Origin: Sphingomonas kyeonggiensis
GTDB lineage: Bacteria; Pseudomonadota; Alphaproteobacteria; Sphingomonadales; Sphingomonadaceae
Reading direction: 5' to 3'
DNA: 64,000 nt
Assembly: GCF_030812785.1 (NCBI RefSeq)
Contig: NZ_JAUSTJ010000001.1
Location: 806,001-870,000, forward strand
The notes under the pieces were generated by a model, which did no database searches, was not told where the DNA came from, and saw only the letters and a program-made list of their open reading frames with translations. Every line of letters starts with the position of its first letter. The first letter of the stretch is position 1. This document shows positions 49,665-58,676 of this stretch, piece after piece. The position numbers and the translations under genes were made by a program.

Positions 49665-50612
49665 CTAGGTATGGAGCGGAGATCGGCGCGCGCGCTTGCG
49701 CGATTGTGCAGGCCTTTGGACATTCGCCGGCAAAGTGATGGACAAGGTCGAGCCTCTGTCCGGCATGCTCGTGCTCCGAAGCGTGCCACCATGCGCCTCG
49801 ATTACATCGCGGCAGATCGCGATCGCCAGCGCATCGCCCGGTCCACCCGGTCCCGGGCCATGGGTCACGGCCACCCGCACATAATCATCGCCATCGCGCT
49901 GCGCGGTGACCTCCAGCAGGCGCGCGGCGGCATCGCGTCCTCGCAGGATCTCGATGCCGTTCATGATGAGATGGATCACCGCCTGTTCAACGCGCGCGGA
50001 ATCGCAGGTGATTTCGGGCAGGCTCGGGTCGATCGAGCAACGTAGCGTGACGCGTCCGGCAGCGAGCTCGCGCCCAAGCAAGGCCGTTGCATTTCTCAAT
50101 ATCATGGCGATACCCACGGTCTCACGCGTCTGCTGCGGGGGGCTAACAAAAGCACGCGTGCGATGAATGCGCACGGCCATGCGTCGGGCGGCGTCGCCGA
50201 TCTCCGCCACCGAGGCGCGCACCTCATCCCATTCGGGTTGGGGCCGATCGAGCCACCGCGCCGCAGCCTCGGCATGGTCGAGCACAACCCCCACGGGCCG
50301 ACTGAAACTGTCGACTAGCGAAGCGGTGAGCGCTCCGACCATGGCGACACGCTCGCGGTGCGCCTGATCCTCGCTGCTTGGTCCATGGCGCCTGCACCGC
50401 GCTGCGATTGCCAGCTTCGCATAGCCAAGCCCGATCAGGCTGATTGCCAGCATGGCACATGGGAATTCGATGCTCGCCTGTGTGTCGTCGAACCCTTTTC
50501 CGATAAGCTGGGCCATGAGAAGCAGCGCTATACCCGCCACAAACCAGCCATGCTCTCGCGCGCCAGCAGCAAGGCGTTGCGACCCAGCCCAACGACCCAC
50601 GCTCCCGTTCAT
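49665..50612 (-). CDS. Orphan sensor histidine kinase with degenerate ATPase
   Basis: 315 residues. Two membrane helices lie near residues 23-65 (WFVAGIALLLMAQLIG and CAMLAISLIGLGYAKLA). A dimerisation-like helix (MVGALTASLVDSFSRPVGVV) replaces the normal H-box; no clear phospho-His motif is seen. The C-terminal HATPase has an N-box-like HLIMNGIEIL and ends AHGGTLRSTSMPDRGSTLSITLP, but the DxGxG box reads THGPGPGG. No response regulator is adjacent. It is either a diverged kinase or a non-catalytic sensor. Confidence 0.75.
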   Translation of the reverse strand: MNGSVGRWAGSQRLAAGAREHGWFVAGIALLLMAQLIGKGFDDTQASIEFPCAMLAISLIGLGYAKLAIAARCRRHGPSSEDQAHRERVAMVGALTASLVDSFSRPVGVVLDHAEAAARWLDRPQPEWDEVRASVAEIGDAARRMAVRIHRTRAFVSPPQQTRETVGIAMILRNATALLGRELAAGRVTLRCSIDPSLPEITCDSARVEQAVIHLIMNGIEILRGRDAAARLLEVTAQRDGDDYVRVAVTHGPGPGGPGDALAIAICRDVIEAHGGTLRSTSMPDRGSTLSITLPANVQRPAQSRKRARRSPLHT

Positions 50613-50813
50613 CCTGCACCTCGCAAATCAATCCGAATTGGACCGACCGGTCATTGGAGAAAGGGCGCCCCACATTCGTGGACGATTTTGCGGTTCCGGG
50701 ACGATGCGTGCGCAAAGCGCGTAACTCGATCGGGAATCGGAACACCCACAATGGGCGCGGAGAGGCCGGCAAGACAGGAACCCCGCCTTGCCGGCTTCTC
50801 GGTCCCGATGGCC

Positions 50814-51359
50814 TCAGGCCTTGTTGGCGGTCAAGGCGCGACGGCCGATGCTGGCCGCGAAGAGCGGGGTCTCGCGATGATTATGGTCGCCACCAGCGTC
50901 CTGGCGTGCCTTGGCGGCATCTGCATAGCTGATATTATGCGCGGCGATGAAATCCATGAACGCATCAGTCGGGTGCGCGGTCACGCTGTTGGTGTAACGC
51001 GTGCGCCCACCCTCGATACCTTCCGCCTTGAGTTCCCAGATCACGTTGACCTGGGTACGGCCCGCTGCGGTGAACACGTCAGAAATCGAGTTCATCCGGC
51101 AATAGGTCGGGGTCGCTTCTTCCGCGACATAGTGCTGGATGACCAGACCGGTGCCGATCATCTCGACATTGATCATCATGCGACGACCGTCGTCGGTAGT
51201 GGTAGTACCGGCGCCGATATGATCGGGCGGGCAGCAGCGCTGATACTCGGCCTCCGGAAGGTTAAACAGCCAATCGGCGATGTCGATCTTTTCGATCGGG
51301 ACGTCGATTTCTGCTGAGAATGCCGACTGCGAGAGAATGGTGTCGGTGAGAACCTTCAT
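50814..51359 (-). CDS. SRPBCC-like protein of unknown function
   Basis: 181 residues from MKVLTDTILSQSAFSAEIDV. The pattern AEIDVPIEKIDIADWLFNLPEAEYQRCCPPDH suggests a START/SRPBCC-type hydrophobic-ligand fold, with strands INVEMIGTGLVIQHYVA and GGRTRYTNSVTAHPTDAF. The C-terminus (GGDHNHRETPLFAASIGRR) is conserved-looking and charged. I do not recognise a catalytic motif. It is flanked by an AT-rich intergenic region upstream and the histidine kinase downstream. Confidence 0.6.
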   Translation of the reverse strand: MKVLTDTILSQSAFSAEIDVPIEKIDIADWLFNLPEAEYQRCCPPDHIGAGTTTTDDGRRMMINVEMIGTGLVIQHYVAEEATPTYCRMNSISDVFTAAGRTQVNVIWELKAEGIEGGRTRYTNSVTAHPTDAFMDFIAAHNISYADAAKARQDAGGDHNHRETPLFAASIGRRALTANKA

Positions 51360-51756
51360 GGCGATTTCCTTCCGTGATGAGTGGCCTGGCAATGTTCTTC
51401 ACCCCGACCTCGAATTGATCGAAAATCGAAGCTGCGAGGATGCGTTTTCCACATCACCATCGCCGGATTTCGGATATCGCCAGCCCGACCTTAACTCACA
51501 GATATACTAAGGTTTATTTTTTAAAATCATCGCTCTATCTACATTCAATTCAGCACTTTTGTACCAAATATAGGCTTGCCGCGTAGCATGCCCTCCCTTT
51601 TTAGAGGCCGAGGCATAGGCTCATCTTCGAGGAAATTCGACCAGACACGCGAAAGCCACCTCACCTACAGTGGGGCGGCTCGCCATATTCATTGATTCTG
51701 CCGTCGCGTGTTTCCAGGCTACGCGGATGTAGTTAGAAAAATCTCGAACTCATCGG
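51360..51756. other. AT-rich intergenic region
   Basis: About 400 bp between the SRPBCC-like gene (promoter side) and the old-yellow-enzyme gene 3' end. The stretch 51500-51560 is visibly A/T-rich (for example TTATTTTTTAAAATC) compared with the rest of the window, and it should contain the promoter for the SRPBCC-like gene. No gene is supported. Confidence 0.5.
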
Positions 51757-52878
51757 TCAGTTCTCGGCCCACTCGTCGAAGTCGAACAGCGTACGGTATT
51801 GGCGCGGTTGCGAGCGCAGATATTGAGAAGGCGCGCGGACATGCCCGCCAAGATGGGCCGCAGCATGCCACGGCCAGCGTGGATCATAGAGCGCTGCGCG
51901 CGCGATCCCCACCAGGTCGGCGTCGCCCGTGCCAACGATCGCCTCTGCCTGCTCGAATTCGGTGATCAGACCCACAGCGACCACCGGAACGGAGACCGCC
52001 TGCTTGACCGAGCGCGCATAGGGGACCTGATAATTGGGACCGTCGGTTATGCGCTGAATTGGGTCGAGTCCGCCGCTGGATACGTTAAGCGCTGAGCAGC
52101 CCCGTTCCTCGAGAGCCTTCGAGAAGCGGACCGCATCGTCGATGGACGCACCACCCTCGATCCAATCATTCCCGGATACCCGCACCGTCACCGGTCGCTC
52201 TTCTGGAAAAGCCGCGCGCACGGCATCGAAAATCTCAAGGGGAAAGCGCATGCGGTTCTCCAGGGAACCGCCATAAGCGTCTTCACGCTTGTTGGTGTAG
52301 GGTGAGAGGAACTGGTGGAGCAGATAGCCATGTGCAGCATGGATCTGCACCGCATCGATGCCCAGTCGCCCGGCACGGCGCGCGCTTCGCGCGAAGCTCT
52401 CGCGCAATCGGGCCATGCCATCTGCGTCGAGTGCAGCGGGAGTCGGCCCACCGGTGCTCAGGGGGACCGCGGATGGCGCCACCGTTTGCCATCCGCGCGG
52501 GTCGTGCGGGGCGATGTGCCGCCCTCCGCGCCACGGGACCTCAGATGACGCCTTTCTGCCGGCGTGCGAGAGCTGGATCGCGATCGGCATCGATGACCAG
52601 CTTCGTACGGCGTCGAGCACCCGCCCCATAGCCGCTTCGGTCTGGTCGTCCCACAGGCCGACGTCGGAGGGCGTTATGCGGCCTTCAGGAGTTACGGCGG
52701 TGCCCTCGATGGTCAGCAGAGCCGCGCCCGATAAGGCCAGATGTCCCAGATGCATGAGGTGCCAGTCGGTCATCTGACCATCCTGCGCGGAATATTGGCA
52801 CATCGGCGCGATCACGATGCGGTTGTCGAGCTTGAGCGATCCAACCTGGAGCGGCTCGAACAGCTTGGGACGGTCCAT
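51757..52878 (-). CDS. Old-yellow-enzyme family NADPH dehydrogenase (YqjM-like)
   Basis: 373 residues. FMN-binding features: NRIVIAPMCQYSAQDG with the YqjM-type Cys, IAIQLSHAGRKAS, GIDAVQIHAAHGYLLHQFLSP (His and Tyr region) and GGSLENRMRFPLEI. It belongs to the thermophilic-like OYE branch, which reduces activated C=C bonds and some nitro or nitrate ester compounds with NADPH. It is cargo of the island with no tight operon partner; mntH lies 94 bases upstream on the same strand. Confidence 0.94.
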   Translation of the reverse strand: MDRPKLFEPLQVGSLKLDNRIVIAPMCQYSAQDGQMTDWHLMHLGHLALSGAALLTIEGTAVTPEGRITPSDVGLWDDQTEAAMGRVLDAVRSWSSMPIAIQLSHAGRKASSEVPWRGGRHIAPHDPRGWQTVAPSAVPLSTGGPTPAALDADGMARLRESFARSARRAGRLGIDAVQIHAAHGYLLHQFLSPYTNKREDAYGGSLENRMRFPLEIFDAVRAAFPEERPVTVRVSGNDWIEGGASIDDAVRFSKALEERGCSALNVSSGGLDPIQRITDGPNYQVPYARSVKQAVSVPVVAVGLITEFEQAEAIVGTGDADLVGIARAALYDPRWPWHAAAHLGGHVRAPSQYLRSQPRQYRTLFDFDEWAEN

Positions 52879-52972
52879 GAAAGTCTCCCGCTAGGCATTC
52901 TGCGTGGTGAAGTTGGCCTCCGGTCTAGGCCCGCGGCAGTGACGCGAAATCATACTGTGGTTTGTCACGCGA

Positions 52973-54376
52973 CTATCCTCCGCCGAGGATGCGGGCCGCG
53001 TCGGCGAAGCTTCCTGGCAAACCGATGAAGTCGAACCCGGTGATGACGAATGCCGTTACCCAACCAAGCACCAACAACAGCTTTGGCGTGGCCCAGCCTG
53101 GCGCGAAACGCCGCACAGTGACGAAATGCAGAAGGGGAAACATGGCGAACGGTAGTTGCATCGCCAGCACCACCTGGCTCAGAATGAGCAGATCGTTGAC
53201 GCTGCTATCCCCGCGCAGCCCGATCACGAAGACGGCTGGAATGATCGCCATCGCCCGGGTGATGATCCGGCGCTTCCAGGGAGCGACTCTCCATTTCATA
53301 AAGCCTTCCATCACGACCTGGCCGGCGATGGTGCCGGTTATGGTGCTCGATTGGCCGGAGGCGAGGAGAGCAACGGCAAAGATCACACTGGCGAGCGCCG
53401 AACCGACGGCGGGGGCGAAGGTCAGATATGCCACGCGGATCCAGTCGGTATCGTCTCCAAGTACGTAGCGATGCCCGTCGAGGACCAGTTCGCTCCGCCC
53501 GTGAAAGACAACCGCCGCGAGGATGAGGATCGCCGCATTCACCAGAAAGGCTAGCGATAGCGAAATTCCCGTGTCGATCGCGTTGCATCGCAGGGCGATC
53601 CTTTTTGACGCAGCATCATCCTCTGTTGTCCGGCTCTGGACGAGCGCTGAATGGAGATAGAGATTGTGCGGCATCACCGTCGCGCCGATGATGCCCACGG
53701 CCACGCTCGCCATGCCGGCAGTTGCCAGGGTCGGATGGACGAGGGCTGTCCCGATTTCATGAAAATCCGGTCGGGTACCCGGCAGCACGAAGAGCTCGAT
53801 GAAGAACGATCCGGCGATTGTCACGACGAGCACCAGGACGACACGTTCAATCGTGCGCATGCCATGTCGCTGCAGAAGGAGCAGTAGGAACACGTCGGCG
53901 GCAGTCATGATCACCGCCCAGAATAACGGCACGCCGAACAGCAGATTGATCGCCACCGCCGAACCAAGCACCTCCGCCAGATCGCAAGCCGCGATTGCTA
54001 TCTCGCACAGGATCCAGAGGGGCACGCGGCACCAGGAGGGATACCAAGCCCGGCAGGCTTCGGCGAGGTTCTTGCCCGACACGATTCCCAACCGTGCAGC
54101 CAGAATCTGGAGCACGATCGCCATCGCGCTAGCCAAGGCTACGACCCAAAGCAGGCCATAGCGGTAGAGCGCGCCCGCCTGAAGATCGGTCCCCCAGTTG
54201 CCGGGATCCATGTAACCCACGCTGATCAGAAGCGCCGGACCCAGGTAGGCGCGATACGGTTGAAGCGCGGGCGCAGACCAATGCGGCACCCGGATCGAGT
54301 GAACTGCTTGGCTAAGCGTCCAAGATCTCGATTTCCTTGGTGGTGCAACCGACTGAAACAGCGATCTTCGTTGCAT
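52973..54376 (-). CDS. mntH: Nramp-type Mn2+/divalent metal transporter MntH
   Basis: 467 residues with about eleven membrane helices. The Nramp metal-binding helix I carries SVGYMDPGNWGTD (DPGN), and helix VI carries GATVMPHNLYLHSALVQSR (MPHN), both canonical. A 40-residue N-terminal extension precedes the first helix. MntH imports Mn2+ (and other divalents) with protons. In the island it could supply manganese to enzymes replacing iron-dependent ones. The 243 bp to the integrase gene hold no gene. Confidence 0.94.
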   Translation of the reverse strand: MQRRSLFQSVAPPRKSRSWTLSQAVHSIRVPHWSAPALQPYRAYLGPALLISVGYMDPGNWGTDLQAGALYRYGLLWVVALASAMAIVLQILAARLGIVSGKNLAEACRAWYPSWCRVPLWILCEIAIAACDLAEVLGSAVAINLLFGVPLFWAVIMTAADVFLLLLLQRHGMRTIERVVLVLVVTIAGSFFIELFVLPGTRPDFHEIGTALVHPTLATAGMASVAVGIIGATVMPHNLYLHSALVQSRTTEDDAASKRIALRCNAIDTGISLSLAFLVNAAILILAAVVFHGRSELVLDGHRYVLGDDTDWIRVAYLTFAPAVGSALASVIFAVALLASGQSSTITGTIAGQVVMEGFMKWRVAPWKRRIITRAMAIIPAVFVIGLRGDSSVNDLLILSQVVLAMQLPFAMFPLLHFVTVRRFAPGWATPKLLLVLGWVTAFVITGFDFIGLPGSFADAARILGGG

Positions 54377-54619
54377 CTCGCACTCTCCAAGGGAAACGGC
54401 GATCGCCGTGAACTACCCCAAGGAAATGCCGTGCGCCGTTACCCGGCACCACCATCCATAGGTCTTAAATGCTGAGGATCATCCCATTGAGAAAAAACCA
54501 GATTGTCGCCCGACCCGGCTAGTTTGGCGACAACTCCACCGCACCTTCGTCGGGATTCTCCGACTGCAGGCCTTACGCGGCAATGTCTTCGATAAAGAAA
54601 GGCCCTGAGCATGGGTTGC

Positions 54620-55816
54620 TCAGGGGATGACGATTTCCGTGGCGTTTTCCCTGCCCTCATTCGCTGACGCGGGCACCTTTTTGCAGAAGGCTGCCCAGTC
54701 ACGCATCAAGAGCCGGCGCTTGTCGAGAAAGTCGGTGCGGCGATACGCCGCCTCTACCTTGTTCGAAACCGTATGGGCGAGTGCGGCCTCCGCCACTTCG
54801 CCAGAATAATCCGTCTGCTCCGCTACCCAATCCCGGAATGCAGATCGGAAGCCGTGCACCGTCACCGTTAGCTCCCCATCCCGAAGGATTTTGAGCAGGG
54901 TCATGTCAGAGAGCGGCTTCTTCACGTCCTGACCAGGAAAAACGAGGTCTCCCACTCCCGCCTTGTATTTCTTCGCTCTTTCGAACACGGCGGCCGCTTC
55001 GGGCGACAAGGGAACGATGTGAGGCCGCCCCATCTTCATGCGCGCGGCGGGGATCTTCCATAGGCCGGCTTGTAGATCCGGTTCCGACCAGAGTGCGCCG
55101 CGTATCTCACCTGATCGTGTAGCCGTCAGGATGAGCGCTTCCAACGCGAGCCGCCCAACCGACTCGCGTTCGCCAAGCTTCTCCAGGAAATTCGGCACGT
55201 CCGCATAGGGCATTGCGGCGAAATGGCCGTCTTTCTTGGGCTGTCGGGGGAGCCCCTTGGACAACGACCGCATCGGCGCTTCGCTGGCGCGAAAACCCTT
55301 AGCGCAAGCCCAATCGAGAACCGTGCCGATGCGCTGCCGTACTCGCCTCGCCGTCTCCGGCTTGGAAAGCCAGATCGGGATCAGAACCTCCCGAATCGCG
55401 GGACTCTCGATCTTGTCCACCGGGAGGTCGCCAATCTTGGGGAAGGCGTAGGTGGTCAGGGTCGCAATCCACTGGTTCTGGTGCTTGCCGTTCTTCCAAG
55501 CCCTTTCGTGCTCCTCATGCACGAGTTTGGCCGCATCACGGAAGGTCGGGACAGTCTGCCGTTCCTGCTTTCGCTCCGCGACCGGGTCGATTCCCTGCGC
55601 GATCTTCTTGCGCATGACGAAGGCTGAATCGCGTGCATCCGCCAACGAGACGTTCTTCAGCGAACCCAGGCCAATTTCCCTTCGCCGCCCATTTGCCTGA
55701 ACCCGAAGAACCCATCTCCCGGCCGCCTTGCCGGTGACATCGAGAAAAAGGCCGTCGCCATCGGCATACCGCCCCGGCTCAGACAATGAGCGAACCTTAA
55801 GCGCGGTGAGCTTTCC
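54620..55816 (-). CDS. Tyrosine integrase of the island (P4/DUF4102 type)
   Basis: 398 residues from MGKLTALKVRSLSEPGRYAD. The N-terminal DUF4102 arm-binding domain (DGDGLFLDVTGKAAGRWVLR) and core-binding region lead into a catalytic domain with TATRSGEIRGALW (Arg), HGFRSAFRDW (His-x-x-Arg) and ALAHTVSNKVEAAYRRTDFLDKRR containing the nucleophilic Tyr. In-frame starts upstream to 55858 are less like the family. It lies between the island and the tRNA-Ser 3' end, as P4-type integrases do, and should recombine the 16-bp att repeats. Confidence 0.95.
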   Translation of the reverse strand, partial: GKLTALKVRSLSEPGRYADGDGLFLDVTGKAAGRWVLRVQANGRRREIGLGSLKNVSLADARDSAFVMRKKIAQGIDPVAERKQERQTVPTFRDAAKLVHEEHERAWKNGKHQNQWIATLTTYAFPKIGDLPVDKIESPAIREVLIPIWLSKPETARRVRQRIGTVLDWACAKGFRASEAPMRSLSKGLPRQPKKDGHFAAMPYADVPNFLEKLGERESVGRLALEALILTATRSGEIRGALWSEPDLQAGLWKIPAARMKMGRPHIVPLSPEAAAVFERAKKYKAGVGDLVFPGQDVKKPLSDMTLLKILRDGELTVTVHGFRSAFRDWVAEQTDYSGEVAEAALAHTVSNKVEAAYRRTDFLDKRRLLMRDWAAFCKKVPASANEGRENATEIVIP

Positions 55817-55972
55817 CATAACCCTCGCTCCCAAAATACCCGCCATTTTACCCACCACATTGTGGTGGGAAGTGGTAGGATTGAGTGAAATCCGATGAGA
55901 CGAAGAACGCCGGATTTCGTGAGGTTTTATAGCACTTTAGGAGGGTTTTTGCGAGCCCGGAAAGGGGCGCAA

Positions 55973-55988
55973 GTGGCGGAGCGGGAGG
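55973..55988. repeat. tRNA-side attachment site
   Basis: The GTGGCGGAGCGGGAGG copy that forms the 3' terminal segment of tRNA-Ser, including its CCA. It is the right boundary of the island and, with 25019-25034, is the expected recombination site. Confidence 0.87.
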
Positions 55989-56064
55989 GATTCGAACCCT
56001 CGATACGGTTTTGCCGTATACTCACTTTCCAGGCGAGCGCCTTCGACCACTCGGCCACCGCTCC
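55974..56064 (-). tRNA. tRNA-Ser(GGA)
   Basis: A 91-nt class II tRNA with acceptor GGAGCGG/CCGCTCC, discriminator G and encoded CCA. The anticodon loop is CTGGAAA (GGA), the long variable arm (TATACGG-CAAA-ACCGTATC) is typical of serine, and the T arm is GAGGG-TTCGAAT-CCCTC. The gene is intact; its 3' end doubles as the island attachment site. Confidence 0.97.
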
Positions 56065-56131
56065 GCATGTCCTGGAAGTTGCGTGCCCTAAACGTTGACG
56101 AAGGCCGAGGCAAGCAGCAGTCTCCACACCC

Positions 56132-56977
56132 ATGCTCAAGCTGCTCCTCGCGTTCGCCGCGCTCGCCCAGACCGTCCCGTCGGACCCCGCCCCCGAGGAC
56201 TGGAAGGCGATCCCCGACAACGAGATCCTCGTGATGACGCTGCAGGGCGGCCACCAGGTCCATATCCGCCTGGCCCCGCGCTACGCCCCCGCGCACGTCG
56301 CCAATATCCGCAAGCTCGCCGAGGCGCATTGGTGGGACGGCACCAGCGTCTACCGCGTACAGGACAATTACGTCACGCAGTGGGGCGGCGGCGACGACAA
56401 GACCGCGCTGCCGCCCGGCGTGATCGAGAATCCGCCTGCGGAATATGAATGGCCGGGCTTCGATGCGGTGAAGAGCGTCACCTTCGCCAAGCCCGACAGC
56501 TATGCCGCGAAGACCGGCCTCAGCGCCGATGGCTGGCCGCTCGCCAATTACGGCGCGGTCAGCTCGCTGACCCATTGCTATTCGATGGTCGGCGTCGCCC
56601 GCGACCTCGCGCCTTCGACCGGCAGCGGCGCCGAGCTCTACACGGTGATCGGCCACGCCCCACGCCCGCTCGACCGCAATATCGCGATCGTCGGCCGGGT
56701 GGTCGAGGGCATGCAGTGGCTCTCGAGCCTGCCGCGCGGCACAGCCCAGCTGGGCGTCTATGCCAAGGACCAGGTGCCGACCCCGATCCTCTCGGTGCGC
56801 CTCGCCAGCCAGCTGCCCGAGGACGAGCGCCCGCACTTCCAGTATCGCGCCACCGACAATCCGCGCTTCGCCGCCTGGATCAAGGCGCGCGAGAATCGCG
56901 ACGGGGCGTTCTTCACCGTGCCGATGGGCGGGGTGGATGTGTGCAACGCGCTGCCGGCGGTGCGGCGGGCGCAGTAA
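56132..56977 (+). CDS. Periplasmic cyclophilin-type peptidyl-prolyl isomerase
   Basis: 281 residues with a short signal peptide (MLKLLLAFAALAQTVPS). The cyclophilin fold is visible from VMTLQGGHQVHIRLAPRYAP and ANIRKLAEAHWWDGTSVYRVQDNYVTQWG-type sequence (HVANIRKLA, GTSVYRVQD, YVTQWGGGD) to GAELYTVIGHAP and GRVVEGMQWLS. It is longer than minimal cyclophilins, with an extra C-terminal domain ending VCNALPAVRRAQ. It probably helps protein folding in the periplasm. It is divergent from tRNA-Ser. Confidence 0.88.
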   Translation: MLKLLLAFAALAQTVPSDPAPEDWKAIPDNEILVMTLQGGHQVHIRLAPRYAPAHVANIRKLAEAHWWDGTSVYRVQDNYVTQWGGGDDKTALPPGVIENPPAEYEWPGFDAVKSVTFAKPDSYAAKTGLSADGWPLANYGAVSSLTHCYSMVGVARDLAPSTGSGAELYTVIGHAPRPLDRNIAIVGRVVEGMQWLSSLPRGTAQLGVYAKDQVPTPILSVRLASQLPEDERPHFQYRATDNPRFAAWIKARENRDGAFFTVPMGGVDVCNALPAVRRAQ

Positions 56978-56987
56978 CGCATCACAA

Positions 56988-57078
56988 CGTCATCCCGGCG
57001 ACCCCGGACTTGATCCGGGGCGGGATCTCGTGCCGTATCCCGCCTTCGCCTGAGATCCCGGCTTTCGCCGGGATGACG
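56988..57078. repeat. Palindromic repeat copy A (REP-like)
   Basis: A 91-bp intergenic element with 14-bp inverted terminal arms, CGTCATCCCGGCGA at 56988-57001 and its complement at 57065-57078. Inside are further palindromic parts (CCCCGGA/TCCGGGG and GGGATCTCG/TGAGATCCC). It lies between convergent genes. A second copy is at 61854-61933. Confidence 0.85.
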
Positions 57079-57102
57079 GTTATGAGGCCGTCGGAATGGC
57101 CC

Positions 57103-57702
57103 TTACTTCCCCACCCAGTCCGCGACTTCGACCGCGACCTGGTTCGCCGCCGTGTTGAGCGCGGCCGCGACGAGGTCGGGCTTCACTTCGGTCAGCGGCG
57201 CGCGCGCTTCGAAGCGGCGCTTCTGGAATTTGGTGGCGTCGTCGCCCTGGACGAGCAGCGCGTCGAACACGACCACCGCCTGGTTGGTGTCGGCATCGAC
57301 GCCGAAGCGGCGCAGCTCGCCCGACAGCACGGCGCCGGGGTCGACCTGCGACTGGCGATAGCTCAACACCGGGCGGCCGGTGCGTGCCGAGATCGTGTCG
57401 CCGACCAGCCGGGCGAACAGGCGCGGCGGCGCCTCCACCCATTGCGCGTCCTTCACATAGGCGACGGCATTCTCGCCCTGATGGACCGGCACCCGCACCG
57501 TCGCCAGCTCGTGCGGCACGGTCGGGAACAGCACGGTCACCGTGGTGCCCGAGGCGGCGGTCTGCACGTCGCCCGGCTTGATCTGCTCGGCGGCCTGGAG
57601 GGTGAGGAACGGCGTCTTGGGCGGCTTGCCGCCGATCGAGATGCAGCCGGACAGCGTGGCGGCGAGCGGGGCGGCCAGCAGGAGCAGGGCGGGCTTCTTC
57701 AT
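57103..57702 (-). CDS. ABC-type transport auxiliary lipoprotein (PqiC/MlaB-side partner)
   Basis: 199 residues from MKKPALLLLAAPLAATLSGC; the lipobox LSGC gives a lipidated Cys about residue 20. An in-frame GTG at 57714 overlaps the mlaD stop and is also possible. The mature protein has PVHQGENAVAYVKDAQWVEAPPRLFARLV-like sequence typical of the ABC-type transport auxiliary family (PF03886), including VLSGELRRFGVD. It acts with MlaD-type MCE proteins in lipid transport between membranes. It is the last gene of the mlaE-F-D operon. Confidence 0.88.
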   Translation of the reverse strand: MKKPALLLLAAPLAATLSGCISIGGKPPKTPFLTLQAAEQIKPGDVQTAASGTTVTVLFPTVPHELATVRVPVHQGENAVAYVKDAQWVEAPPRLFARLVGDTISARTGRPVLSYRQSQVDPGAVLSGELRRFGVDADTNQAVVVFDALLVQGDDATKFQKRRFEARAPLTEVKPDLVAAALNTAANQVAVEVADWVGK

Positions 57703-57710
57703 CGCGGGCC

Positions 57711-58676
57711 TCACTTGTTGGGCTTGTAGTCAGGGAGCTTGGGGCTGCCGACCAGGCTGGACGCGCCGCCCTGGTCGATCTTGTCGGCGACCGAGGAGAG
57801 CGACTGGGCCATCTGACGCAGATCCTGGATGAGCTGGCCGATCTCGGGTACGGTCTTCTTCGAGAAGGCCTGCACGCCCGGCCGGGCATCGCCGAGCATC
57901 GCATCGAGCGTTTCCATGCTCTTCTTCGCCGAGGCGATCGTCTTGTTGAGATTGGCGATGGTCGGCTTGACGTCCTCGGCGACGACGCCGTTGGTCGTCT
58001 TGGCGAGCTCGCCGATCTGCTCGGTGGCGACGCCGAACTTCTGGATGGCGATGCGCGTCTCGGCCAGGGTCGCGGCGATCTCCGGCCCGCGATCGGCGAG
58101 CGCATCGGTCAGGCGATTGGTGTTCGCCAGGATGCCGGCGATCGACGCCTGGTTCTTGTCGCTGATCAGCTCGGTCAGCCGCTCGGTGAGCGTGGTCAGC
58201 CGCTCGAGCAGCTTGGGCGCCGAGGAGAAGATCGCGCCGAGGCCGCCGGGCTTGGTGGGGATCACCGGCACGCCCAGCGGGCAGGCCGCTTCGGGATGCT
58301 GGCGCGGGCAGCGGATCGGCGGGGCACCCTTCACCGCGCCTTCGAGCTGGACGGTGCTGGGGCCGGTGAAGCTGCTCTGGATCGTGGCGGTGGTGCCTTC
58401 GAGGATCGGCACCTCGTCCTTCACGGTGATGCGGACGCGGACCAGCTGGGGATCGGGCTTCCAGAACTCGATAGCCTTGACCTGGCCCGAGGGCACGCCG
58501 GAAAAGGCCACCGCCGAGCCCGGGTTGAGCCCGTCGACCGCCTGGCGGAAGAAGATGTCATATTCGCGCTCGTTGCCGCCGGAGAGGCGGGCGAGCCAGA
58601 CGATGAACAGCGCCAGCACCGCGAGCAGGATCAGCACGACGGCGCCGACGAGCACGTGATTCGATCGAGTTTCCAT
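57711..58676 (-). CDS. mlaD: MCE family lipid-transport protein MlaD
   Basis: 321 residues. One N-terminal membrane helix (VLVGAVVLILLAVLALFIVWL) is followed by the MCE domain: GLNPGSAVAFSGVPSGQVKAIEF, then VRVRITVKDEVPIL and GPSTVQLEGA. A long C-terminal helical region (about 150-300) forms the periplasmic tube or coiled-coil. MlaD hexamers carry phospholipids across the periplasm. It overlaps mlaF by one base and the lipoprotein gene closely, so all are co-transcribed. Confidence 0.92.
   Translation of the reverse strand: METRSNHVLVGAVVLILLAVLALFIVWLARLSGGNEREYDIFFRQAVDGLNPGSAVAFSGVPSGQVKAIEFWKPDPQLVRVRITVKDEVPILEGTTATIQSSFTGPSTVQLEGAVKGAPPIRCPRQHPEAACPLGVPVIPTKPGGLGAIFSSAPKLLERLTTLTERLTELISDKNQASIAGILANTNRLTDALADRGPEIAATLAETRIAIQKFGVATEQIGELAKTTNGVVAEDVKPTIANLNKTIASAKKSMETLDAMLGDARPGVQAFSKKTVPEIGQLIQDLRQMAQSLSSVADKIDQGGASSLVGSPKLPDYKPNK

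Larger units (their letters stand above)
25019..55988. mobile_element. tRNA-Ser-inserted integrative mobilisable island (~31 kb)
   Basis: The 16-bp sequence GTGGCGGAGCGGGAGG occurs at 25019-25034 and again at 55973-55988, where it is the 3' end of the minus-strand tRNA-Ser gene. A tyrosine integrase gene lies just inside the tRNA-proximal end, the classic layout of an integrated island. The content supports this: defence genes at the left end, TraA relaxase with TraC, TraD and a candidate oriT, AlpA, antirestriction ArdC, and a metabolic cargo. No mating-pair-formation genes are inside, so transfer would need a T4SS in trans. No transposase was seen. Confidence 0.88.

Noticed and set aside
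49521..50045. Plus-strand gene upstream of cioA
   Set aside because: It lies mostly antisense to the histidine kinase and has no domain.
25019..55988. Composite transposon or IS elements in the island
   Set aside because: No transposase gene and no terminal inverted repeats were seen; integrase and tRNA repeat explain the boundaries.
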